7,456 nucleotides of DNA from Thermoflexales bacterium (GTDB taxonomy: Bacteria; Chloroflexota; Anaerolineae; B4-G1): NCBI GenBank assembly GCA_007118795.1, contig SKQX01000024.1:1-7456 (forward strand). Reading direction: 5' to 3'. The stretch's first letter is position 1. Every line of letters starts with the position of its first letter. The notes under the pieces are model-generated. The model did no database searches, was not told the origin of the DNA, and saw only the letters and a list, made by a program, of their open reading frames with translations. The position numbers were made by a program, and so were the translations under genes. Of this stretch, positions 1 through 5,540 are shown piece after piece.

Positions 1-73
1 CCTCCCGGTCGGCGTCCCGCAGTTGGATCACGGTCTCGATGGGATCAAACTGGACAAGGTCCCGGTAGCGCAT
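1..73 (-). CDS. brxC: BREX type 3 BrxC/DUF6079-type ATPase, N-terminal 24 codons only
   Basis: This is the first part of a minus-strand gene that leaves the window at position 1. The visible protein begins MRYRDLVQFDPIETVIQLRD. From memory this is the characteristic N-terminus of the large DUF6079-family P-loop ATPases (BrxC/PglY of BREX systems), which usually start M-x-Y-x-D-L-x-Q-F-x-P-I-E-T-V-x-Q-L. A ribosome binding site, GAAAGG (86-81), lies just upstream of the ATG and directly follows the stop codon of the preceding brxF-like gene, so the two genes are surely co-transcribed. In BREX the family forms a large ATPase needed for defence and methylation. None of its ATPase motifs fall inside the window. 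The call rests on only 24 residues plus the brxF neighbour, so an orphan DUF6079 protein outside a full BREX locus is possible. Confidence 0.72.
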   Translation of the reverse strand, partial: MRYRDLVQFDPIETVIQLRDADRE

Positions 74-86
74 CAGGAATCCTTTC

Positions 87-575
87 TCACGGTTCAAGCG
101 GCACGATGGGTACCGTCGGCTTGCGCCAGATACGATAGTGGCCGTGCTCCGGAACTGCATAGGAGAGCACCTCGTCCTGGTACGTCCCGGGCCAGGTCAC
201 GACCAGCCGCGTCAGACGACCGACGTGGCAGAACAACTTCAGAGGATCTAGATCGAATGTGGGATGGAAGAGCAAGTCGATCTCAGTGCATAGCACTGGG
301 CCCGGTGCTGAGTCGCCCAGACGAGTCGTGAACCAGCGGTTGGCAACGAGGGAGCGGTGTCGGGATGTCTCAGAGAGCAGCACGGCACTGAGCTCGGTAC
401 CCACCGATAGGTGCGGCCAGCCGTAGATGGAGAGCAATTCGTGAGCGGCATGGGCAAGACGGCCGACGTCGCGGTGTACGCAGAGCAGACACGGCTGGGA
501 TGTGGGTCGAAATCGCTCTACCTCTTCAAGCACGAGGGTTCTCCTGACTCTGGACTGTCTGAGTGTTCCGTTCAT
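87..575 (-). CDS. brxF: BREX-3 BrxF-like protein with degenerate P-loop
   Basis: This encodes 162 residues from the ATG at 575, about the usual BrxF length. A longer reading from 647 adds 24 residues, but its AAGG directly abuts the ATG, so I prefer 575. The C-terminal half carries the BrxF pattern as I know it: GWPHLSVGTELSAVLL (52-67), a Walker-B-like strand VLCTEIDLLF (94-103), LDPLKLF (109-115), then RLVVTWPG (123-130) and LSYAVPEHGHYR (137-148). BrxF is a small P-loop protein and the first gene of type 3 BREX operons, acting with BrxC, PglX, BrxH, PglZ and BrxA against phage. Where the GxxGxGKT loop should lie, the protein has CLLCVHRDVGRLA (29-41), so nucleotide binding may be lost. The frame is open throughout, and the brxC-like gene starts 13 bases after the stop. 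Family assignment is by remembered similarity and context. Decay of the N-terminal half cannot be excluded. Confidence 0.68.
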   Translation of the reverse strand: MNGTLRQSRVRRTLVLEEVERFRPTSQPCLLCVHRDVGRLAHAAHELLSIYGWPHLSVGTELSAVLLSETSRHRSLVANRWFTTRLGDSAPGPVLCTEIDLLFHPTFDLDPLKLFCHVGRLTRLVVTWPGTYQDEVLSYAVPEHGHYRIWRKPTVPIVPLEP

Positions 576-870
576 CGCGGTTCTCACGGCGCCTCGATGC
601 CGCCGGCACACGAGCCCTGCCTCCACATCGCAATAGGCCCGCGACATCCTTCAATCTTGACGGCAAGCGGGCCTTTGCTACTACGTCGTCACGAGGGCGG
701 CGCTGCCACCTTGGTCATATCTCGGGCTCTGAGAAGGCACCGATGTCTGCGTGTCTCGAGTATACATTAGCTGTTGAACCACGCAAGCAGGGTCAAGTTA
801 GGTGTGGTGAGGAGATGAGTGTTGTTCAACGGCTTGTCGTTCCATCGCGCCCTGCGTGGTCTATACTCCC
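576..870 (-). other. Leader region upstream of the brxF-like gene
   Basis: About 295 bases separate the best minus-strand promoter from the preferred brxF start. The plus-strand frames through here give no recognisable protein. On the minus strand the brxF frame stays open back to an ATG at 647, so part of this stretch could encode an N-terminal extension. I see no riboswitch motif and no convincing terminator. Short GTTG/CAAC-rich matches (around 771-777 and 822-830) are too weak to call an operator. Confidence 0.4.
759..786 (-). promoter_or_regulatory. Secondary candidate promoter for the brx operon
   Basis: On the minus strand TTGCGT (786-781) is followed after 16 bases by TATACT (764-759). 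The -10 matches the sigma70 consensus at five of six positions, while the -35 matches at only three. It would shorten the leader to about 180 bases. It is weaker than the 871-899 candidate and may be chance. Confidence 0.25.
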
Positions 871-899
871 ATTCTACCACAGTGGGTCATCTGACTCAA
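871..899 (-). promoter_or_regulatory. Sigma70-type promoter reading toward the brxF/brxC genes
   Basis: On the minus strand TTGAGT (899-894), a 17-base spacer, then TAGAAT (876-871). The -10 matches consensus at five of six positions, the -35 at four of six, and the spacing is ideal. The predicted start near 864 gives a leader of about 290 bases before the brxF ATG. The spacer contains the small palindrome CCACTGTGG, which could be a protein-binding site, though no regulator gene is visible here. Confidence 0.5.
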
Positions 900-915
900 T
901 GGTCAACTGAGACCC

Positions 916-1219
916 ATGATCAGGTATGTGAACGGTTCGCAGCAGGCCCGTGTTTTCGGGTCATGCTTCGGAGCTGCGGAGATTCGAGTTTGAGGGGCTG
1001 CAGGTGCTTGTCCCGAGCCTATTCGGCCTGTCGCCTGGACCACCGTATGCGTCGCCTGAGAGATGGACTGAGGACCAGTTCTTCAGACGCTTAGGTCTCA
1101 GTCTTGAAGCCCACCTCGTGGACGCGACAAGAACTCTCTATGAATGGGCGAAGCTCCCTTCCGTAGCATTATGGATGAGTGAACACGATGAGTTGACATT
1201 ATGCCCGTCCGTGTTATGA
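916..1219 (+). pseudogene. Frame-shifted remnant of an unidentified gene
   Basis: An ATG at 916 opens MIRYVNGSQQARVFG and then runs into a stop. A shift near 955-960 joins it to a second frame that continues ELRRFEFEGLQVLVPSLF, SPERWTEDQFFRRLG, ATRTLYEWAKLP and stops at 1217-1219. The joined product is about 100 residues. Both halves look like real protein, and the second resembles the helical 'W-x-x-x-x-F-x-x-L ... LYEW' segment that in some nuclease-like proteins precedes a W-G-x-G-x-x-x-G-S strand. Here the equivalent stretch (LWMSEHDELTLC) lacks the glycines, as expected of a decayed copy. The open frame runs into the downstream operon's promoter, so the 3' part has been lost. I cannot name the family. 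It lies just outside, and divergent from, the BREX promoter. Confidence 0.4.
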
Positions 1220-1220
1220 T
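1193..1220 (+). promoter_or_regulatory. Sigma70-type promoter of the SAM-riboswitch Met/Asp operon
   Basis: TTGACA (1193-1198), a perfect -35, is followed after 16 bases by TATGAT (1215-1220), five of six matches to the -10 consensus. Transcription would start near 1227, about 33 bases before the riboswitch P1 stem. That position fits a riboswitch-controlled leader of about 280 bases ahead of the first gene. Confidence 0.8.
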
Positions 1221-1259
1221 CGCCGGTCATACAACCGAATATCACGCGATAAGTTCACC

Positions 1260-1378
1260 CTTATCAAGAGAGGTGGAGGGACCGGCCCTATGAAGCCTCG
1301 GCAACCGGCTCTGATGGAGATCTCCATCAGGTCCAGGTGCCAAGTCCGGCAGACCCCCAGCGGGATCTGAAAGATGAG
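1260..1378 (+). promoter_or_regulatory. SAM-I (S-box) riboswitch aptamer
   Basis: The conserved SAM-I core is plain. CTTATC (1260-1265) pairs with GATGAG (1373-1378) to form P1. The AAGAGAGGTGGAGGGA segment and the GGCAACC element follow. P3 is a 20-base perfect palindrome (1311-1330). AGGTGCCAAGTCCGGCAG comes next, then a P4 hairpin (AGACCC against GGGATCT, about 1351-1368) and the usual GAAAGATGAG tail. The aptamer binds S-adenosylmethionine. In known S-box leaders binding stabilises P1 and favours termination, so downstream methionine genes are shut off when SAM is plentiful. Here the terminator and a cystathionine gamma-synthase-type gene follow at the expected distances. Confidence 0.97.
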
Positions 1379-1389
1379 CGTGCGGTTAG

Positions 1390-1433
1390 CCTCTTCAATC
1401 GTCATCCAACGTGATCCGCTGAAGAGGTTTTTT
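1390..1433 (+). terminator. Rho-independent terminator, expression platform of the SAM riboswitch
   Basis: CCTCTTCA (1390-1397) pairs perfectly with TGAAGAGG (1420-1427), followed at once by six T residues (1428-1433). The 22-base loop can extend the stem with short inner pairings such as CGT against ACG. The 3' side of the aptamer (TGAA-A-GA-T-G, from 1368) resembles the terminator's 3' arm and could pair with CTCTTCA when SAM is absent. That is the usual competing antiterminator arrangement, and the antiterminator pairing is my inference. The terminator lies between aptamer and first gene, so it controls the whole operon. Confidence 0.92.
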
Positions 1434-1508
1434 CGTTCCTTGGCCTCCGTCTCCCCTCTTGATGAGCCAGACCGATCCGTGAGACAGCAGCTGCAGAGGA
1501 GAGTTCCC

Positions 1509-2690
1509 ATGGCTCATCAGTGCTCGACAGTAGCCGTTCATGGCGGCGAGGAGAGGCGCAAACCGTATGGTGCGCTTACCACCCCCATCGTTCAGACTTC
1601 GACCTATACCTTCGCCAGCACCAGCGAGATTCTCGACTTCATGCGGCGCAAGGAGCGCGGTGACCTCCCCGTTCGGGACGAATACGGCCGCTACACCAAC
1701 CCCACGCAGACCACGGCCGAGCGGAAGATCGCCGCGCTGGAGGGCGGTGCGCGGGCCCTGCTCTTCGCCAGCGGGATGAATGCCATCACGACGACCTTGC
1801 TCACGCTTCTGTCCAGCGGCGACCACATGGTGATGGTCGAGGGCGCTTACCGACGTACCATCGAGTTCGCCCGCGAACTCTTGCCACGTTGGGGTGTCGA
1901 GACCACTTTCGTGCCGATCGACGACCCCGATGCTCTGAAAGAGGCGGTGCGCGGCAATACCCGGGTCATTATGTCGGAGACGCCAACCAATCCCTATCTG
2001 CGGGTGATGGATCTCTCGCACATGGTCGAGATCGCGCGTGGGCACGGCATCACCACGCTCATCGACAGCACCTTTGCCACGCCCTTCAACCTGCGCCCTC
2101 TGGAACACGGTCTCGACCTGGTCATCCACAGCGCGACGAAGTACCTGGGCGGTCACAACGACCTGCTGGCCGGGGCCGTCGTCGGGGCGGAGGAGTTGGT
2201 GCAGAAGATCGAAGCCACCCGTGGGGTGCTGGGAGGCATGAGCAACCCCAATGACGCCTATCTGCTCATCCGCGGCATCAAGACCCTTGATCTCCGTGTG
2301 CGGCGGCATAACGAAAACGGGCAGTTTGTGGCGGAGTTTCTGGCCGCGCACCCGATGGTGAGTCGAGTTCATTACCCCGGCCTTGTCAGCCATCCTGACC
2401 ATCACATCGCCCGGCGGCAGATGAAGGGCTTCGGTGGCGTCGTCAGCTTCGAGATCGAGGGGGACATGGAACGCACGGGCCGCTTCATCGACCGCTTGGG
2501 CCTTCCGTACGTCGGCCCGACGCTGGGCGGTGTGGAGAGCGTCATCCAACAGATGGCCGCGCTCTTCTCGCTTCATCGCGAGGACCGCGAAGAGGCTGGC
2601 ATCAGGGAGAATCTCGTGCGTTACGCTTTGGGGATCGAGGACGCTGACGATATCGTCGCTGATCTCGACCAGGCACTGGCCGGGATATGA
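1509..2690 (+). CDS. PLP-dependent trans-sulfuration enzyme, probable cystathionine gamma-synthase
   Basis: This encodes 393 residues of the Cys/Met-metabolism PLP enzyme family, about normal length. The enzyme would act in the cytosol, joining an activated homoserine to cysteine (cystathionine gamma-synthase) or to sulfide. Visible landmarks are Y59-G-R61 in EYGRYTNPT (phosphate-binding residues from the partner subunit), the FASGMNA loop, SETPTNPYL, D186 in LIDSTFATP (contacts the pyridine nitrogen), K211 in SATKYLGGHNDLLAG (the Schiff-base lysine) and a C-terminal TLGGVESV. After the last motif QQMAALFSL replaces the more usual HPA-type sequence, which could affect specificity. The ATG at 1509 is chosen because GAGGAG lies about 7-12 bases upstream. 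An in-frame ATG at 1374 lies inside the riboswitch P1 stem and cannot be the start. The SAM-I riboswitch argues for methionine synthesis over methionine gamma-lyase. O-acetylhomoserine sulfhydrylase activity remains possible, so no gene symbol is given. Confidence 0.93.
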   Translation: MAHQCSTVAVHGGEERRKPYGALTTPIVQTSTYTFASTSEILDFMRRKERGDLPVRDEYGRYTNPTQTTAERKIAALEGGARALLFASGMNAITTTLLTLLSSGDHMVMVEGAYRRTIEFARELLPRWGVETTFVPIDDPDALKEAVRGNTRVIMSETPTNPYLRVMDLSHMVEIARGHGITTLIDSTFATPFNLRPLEHGLDLVIHSATKYLGGHNDLLAGAVVGAEELVQKIEATRGVLGGMSNPNDAYLLIRGIKTLDLRVRRHNENGQFVAEFLAAHPMVSRVHYPGLVSHPDHHIARRQMKGFGGVVSFEIEGDMERTGRFIDRLGLPYVGPTLGGVESVIQQMAALFSLHREDREEAGIRENLVRYALGIEDADDIVADLDQALAGI

Positions 2691-2710
2691 CGAGGGGGGA
2701 GAGGACAGAG

Positions 2711-4207
2711 ATGATCATCCACAAGTTTGGGGGCACCTCCGTGGGGAACGCCGCGCGATTATCGGGCGTCGCGGATATCGTGTGTGAGCGTCAGAGAGGA
2801 TTCGATGGGACGGTGGAGGCCGCCAACGTCATCGTGGTGTCAGCGGCGGAAGGCGTGACCGACCTGCTGATCGCTGGTGCGCGCGCGGCGGCCGAAGGCG
2901 AGGACACCGTCTACCGGCAGATCAAGGCCGAGTTGCTGGCTCGACATCTGGAGATTGTCGACGTCCTCCTGGAGGACAGTCGAGAGCGACTCAGCGTCGG
3001 AGGGCTGATAGAGGACCGCCTGCACGAACTGGGGCGGCTCTACCGCAGCATCGCCGTGTTAGGCGAGCTGACGGCCCGCGGCGGTGATGCGGTGGCTTCC
3101 TTTGGAGAGCACCTCTCCGTCCACATCCTCGCCGCTGTCCTGCGGGAGCGCGGCGCTCGTGCTCGGGCCATCAGCTCGACCGAGTTGATCGTCACCGATG
3201 ACCACTTCGGTGCCGCATCTCCGCTGATGGAGCTAACGCGCCGCAATCTAGGGCAGCGGATCGACCCATTGCTCGAGCGCGGTGTCCTCCCGGTCGTCAC
3301 GGGTTACGTCGGGGCCACCGAGGACGGTGCCACCACGACCCTGGGGCGGGGCGGCAGCGACTTCGCTGCTGCGGTGATCGGCGTCGGTCTCGACGCCGAC
3401 GAGATCTGGATCTGGAGCGACGTGGATGGTATCCTGACCGCCGATCCCAATATTGTGCCCCAGGCGCGCACCTTGACCGAGCTATCCTATACCGAGGCCT
3501 CAGAGCTGGCCTACGTCGGCGCCGAGGTCCTCCATCCCAGGACTATTCGCCCGCTGGTCCGCCGCGGCATTCCGTTGCGTATCGTGAACAGCTTCAACCC
3601 CACACACCCAGGTACCGCAATCGTCGAGCGCCCTACGGCGGGCCGCGCGGTGCTGCCGGCCATTATCTCGGCCACTGGCCTGAGCATGATCGCGGTAGGC
3701 AGCCAGGATGATTCCTGGACCCTCGATCTAGCGGCTCGCGCGCTCCGGGAGCTCAGCCAGGTGGGGCTGGAGGTGTTGATGTTCTCCCAGTCCCTCTCGG
3801 AGCACAACCTGAACCTGGTGGTCCGTGAGAGCGATCAGGACCACTGTCTGAAGATCCTCAGTCGCGAGTTCAAGGATTGTCACGTAGAGGACGCGTTCCG
3901 TCTGGGCGTCCAGGAGAAGGTGGCCACCATCTCGGTGGTGGCTTTGCCCGGATGGAACGGTGGGCCGAACGGCATCGTCTCTCGGGCCTTCTCCGCCCTG
4001 GGGGAACGCCAGACTCGCGTCATCGCCGTGGCCCAGGCAGGGACGGAACGGAGCGTCTCCTTCTGCATTCCGGAGGATCAGCTCACCGATGCCGTGGTCT
4101 TCCTCCACCGCAAGCTGGGTCTCGGAGATGGGCCTCTGGCGGGTGCGCAGCCTGCCGTCGGCCCGCTGGGGAATGATGCAGCGGCGCCAGCGCCGTATCT
4201 CGGTTGA
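2711..4207 (+). CDS. Aspartokinase (monofunctional, with C-terminal ACT domains)
   Basis: This encodes 498 residues. It phosphorylates aspartate to aspartyl-4-phosphate, the first step toward methionine, threonine, lysine and isoleucine. The N-terminal kinase domain shows K5-F-G-G-T-S-V, LGRGGSD (211-217), DVDGILTADPN (from 237) and AEVLHP ending at P276. An ACT region follows from about residue 325, with two repeats: one around LSMIAVGSQ...LNLVV and one around VATISVVALPG...RSVSFCIP. ACT domains of this family bind amino-acid effectors, and which one acts here cannot be read from the sequence. The length and inserted kinase domain resemble the LysC/ThrA type, but there is no homoserine dehydrogenase domain. 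The ATG at 2711 is preferred, with GGAGAGGA just upstream (2698-2705). An ATG at 2687 overlaps the previous stop and would add eight residues with no better ribosome site. The gap to the upstream gene is 20 bases, so the gene lies under the same SAM riboswitch. Confidence 0.95.
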   Translation: MIIHKFGGTSVGNAARLSGVADIVCERQRGFDGTVEAANVIVVSAAEGVTDLLIAGARAAAEGEDTVYRQIKAELLARHLEIVDVLLEDSRERLSVGGLIEDRLHELGRLYRSIAVLGELTARGGDAVASFGEHLSVHILAAVLRERGARARAISSTELIVTDDHFGAASPLMELTRRNLGQRIDPLLERGVLPVVTGYVGATEDGATTTLGRGGSDFAAAVIGVGLDADEIWIWSDVDGILTADPNIVPQARTLTELSYTEASELAYVGAEVLHPRTIRPLVRRGIPLRIVNSFNPTHPGTAIVERPTAGRAVLPAIISATGLSMIAVGSQDDSWTLDLAARALRELSQVGLEVLMFSQSLSEHNLNLVVRESDQDHCLKILSREFKDCHVEDAFRLGVQEKVATISVVALPGWNGGPNGIVSRAFSALGERQTRVIAVAQAGTERSVSFCIPEDQLTDAVVFLHRKLGLGDGPLAGAQPAVGPLGNDAAAPAPYLG

Positions 4208-4558
4208 CCAACACTGCGGTCCCGAATCACGGCCGATGCTGGATAACGATGATAGCCTACCGACCATAGCGTGCCACCGGCGGTGTACTCGGCCAGGTAA
4301 AGGGCACGACAACTTCGCCAAAGGGCAGTCTCAAGGACCTTAGAGTCGGCGGTCTGCCGGGCCCTTGCGTCACCATTCTACCAGGGTCCGCAGATACGAG
4401 GGCCTTTGCCAGACCCCACCTTCTTCCAGCAGAGCCTTGGGTTGGGAGAAGGACCTTGACAGTTCAGCGTGTTGGTGTACTAATGGCCGTCCCTCAGACC
4501 CCAGTTCAAACGCGGCGTGGCTGGATCGGTTAGAACACATATGGGGAGATCGAGACAT
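4208..4558 (+). other. Intergenic region between aspartokinase and amidohydrolase remnant
   Basis: About 350 bases with no supportable gene on either strand. I looked for a terminator after the aspartokinase and found no convincing stem with a T-run, only short GC-rich pairings such as AAGGACCTT (4333-4341). The one recognisable element is the promoter-like pair at 4456-4484. Confidence 0.5.
4456..4484 (+). promoter_or_regulatory. Candidate sigma70-type promoter for the amidohydrolase remnant
   Basis: TTGACA (4456-4461), a perfect -35, is followed after 17 bases by ACTAAT (4479-4484), four of six matches to the -10. Transcription would begin near 4491, leaving a leader of about 70 bases before the GTG start at 4559. 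It is probably a relic promoter, since the gene it serves is truncated. Confidence 0.45.
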
Positions 4559-4789
4559 GTGGACAACGAGAAACTGGCCCTGGTGGGGGGACGGCTCCTG
4601 GACGGAACTGGCGGCGAGCCGGTTCCTCACGCGGTCATCGTGATCGATGGGCCACAGATCACGGCGATCGGTGCGGCCGGGGAGATCGATGTGCCCGGGG
4701 ACTGCTCGGTGATGGACTGCCACGGCAGTACGATCATGCCCGGGGTGATGGACTGTCACTGCCACCGGGAGGGGACGCGATCATCATAG
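4559..4789 (+). pseudogene. Amidohydrolase, N-terminal fragment only
   Basis: From a GTG at 4559, with GGGGAG about 10 bases upstream, the frame reads KLALVGGRLLDGTGG, AVIVIDGPQITAIG and IMPGVMDCHCH. This is the classic N-terminus of the metal-dependent amidohydrolase superfamily (imidazolonepropionase/prolidase-like group). The small beta-domain is followed by the first metal-binding H-x-H at 4757-4765. Family members run to roughly 400 residues, but homology stops right after the second histidine and the frame ends at 4789. The lost sequence abuts a minus-strand DUF6431-like remnant, so insertion of a mobile element followed by deletion is the likely cause. A fragment lacking the rest of the barrel cannot be an enzyme. 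GTG 4559 is preferred over the ATG at 4541, which sits at the edge of the ribosome site. Confidence 0.8.
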
Positions 4790-5160
4790 ACGTCAGTCGT
4801 CCCCTGCTGCTCGATCCGTCTCCACGAGGCGTTGTGCTCAAAGCGCGCGGTCACCACTTGCTGGACCACCGGCAGCAGATAGGCCGAAAATGCAGCAGGA
4901 AGCTCGGCAGGATCGAGACGGTGCGCGGGCAGGCCTTGCAGAGCCAGCGCCTAATCCGAATCAGGTAATCCCTCCACCGATCCAGCGCCATGCGCGAGTA
5001 GAAGCCGTGTCCGATGAACGAGTCGACAGCGGGGCCAAGGCCCTGGGCAGTGCGGGTCACTGCGTGGACCCGGGCACTTCCGCGGGCGGGGAATGTCGAG
5101 TTCCTCAACGTGATCCTGGTAGTACTCGACAGTATACTGAAAATCGTGTACAATGGGCAT
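4756..5160 (-). pseudogene. DUF6431-like (transposase-associated zinc-ribbon) protein, frame-shifted
   Basis: Read on the minus strand, an ATG at 5160 starts MPIVHDFQYTVEYYQDHVEE, leading to a first cysteine pair. A shift between about 5070 and 5025 gives the second frame, with IGHGFYSR, WRDYLIRIRRWLCKACPRT (CxxC) and VSILPSFLLHF. Another shift, by one base near 4888, gives SAYLLPVVQQVVTARFEHNASWRRIEQQ, and the frame stops at 4756-4758. Joined together this matches, from memory, the DUF6431 pattern: a zinc ribbon, 'HGFYxR', 'YxIRxRRxxCKxCxRTxSxLPxFL', then a helix ending in SWRxI. Such proteins occur in insertion-sequence-like contexts in several phyla. The C-terminal part is missing where the fragment meets the amidohydrolase remnant. 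On the minus strand, TTGCGT and TATGCT 16 bases apart, preceded by TG (5267-5240), are a possible promoter. The family call is by recall, and inactivity is clear from the two frameshifts. Confidence 0.62.
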
Positions 5161-5171
5161 CCTCGTATGGC

Positions 5172-5219
5172 GGGCTTGACCCAAAGCGTGCGGTGAGGCA
5201 GAGGCTTTGGGCCAAGCCC
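5172..5219. repeat. 16-base inverted repeat (15/16) just upstream of the DUF6431-like remnant
   Basis: GGGCTTGACCCAAAGC (5172-5187) and GCTTTGGGCCAAGCCC (5204-5219) are inverted copies with one mismatch, separated by 16 bases. As RNA it would form a very stable hairpin. Read on the plus strand it is followed by CTCCTTTCTC, only a weak pyrimidine run. Read on the minus strand it sits about 11 bases before the remnant's start codon. It could be a subterminal hairpin of the element, a translation-limiting leader structure, or an old terminator. Confidence 0.75.
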
Positions 5220-5326
5220 CTCCTTTCTCAAGATGAGGGGAGCATACCAGCCTCTGCGGTCCACGCAATAAGGTCGCCCTATTTGGACGGCCCCTCCGGC
5301 GGCGGTCGTGGATGCCACCGATCTAC

Positions 5327-5512
5327 TCAGCCCCAATACCTCATATTGCTGTCAAAGAATCCGGCCCCCTACAGAATGTGGCCGATAACACCGCTGACGC
5401 GCCGGCACCGCAGGATCGGCGAACTGGAGAGGTGCATTTCCAACTCCTGTCGGACGATGGTTATGTCGAAGAGACCGCCTTTGTCGATGGTGCGCATGAG
5501 GAATCGGATCGC
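5327..5512 (-). pseudogene. Small unidentified minus-strand coding remnant with an in-frame stop
   Basis: On the minus strand, from 5512, the frame reads AIRFLMRTIDKGGLFDITIV, RQELEMHLSSSPILRC and GVIGHIL. A TAG follows at 5371-5369, then GAGFFDSNMRYWG to a TGA at 5329-5327. The composition looks protein-like rather than random and the phase holds across the internal stop, suggesting a gene end broken by a point mutation. It points the same way as the DUF6431-like remnant and lies upstream of it, so the two may belong to one element. I do not recognise the family. Between it and that remnant (5161-5326) I see only the inverted repeat and the weak promoter described above. Confidence 0.33.
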
Positions 5513-5540
5513 CTAGATGTGTCTAACGGGGGTAACACAG

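Noticed and set aside
1374..1508. N-terminal extension of the PLP enzyme from an ATG at 1374
   Set aside because: The ATG lies in the riboswitch P1 stem, and the stretch contains the terminator. The family start and ribosome site are at 1509.
1395..2576. A 393-codon open frame on the minus strand
   Set aside because: It is the antisense shadow of the PLP enzyme gene in high-GC DNA. The plus-strand product has all the family motifs, and this one resembles nothing.
3728..4321. A 197-codon minus-strand frame over the aspartokinase end
   Set aside because: Antisense shadow with no recognisable motif. The aspartokinase ACT domains are coded on the other strand.
4490..4540. tRNA T-loop-like word (AGTTCAAAC) near 4503
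   Set aside because: No flanking T-stem pairing, anticodon arm or acceptor stem could be built around it.
4208..4558. Terminator after the aspartokinase
   Set aside because: No stem followed by a T-run was found. The short pairings seen are ordinary for GC-rich DNA.
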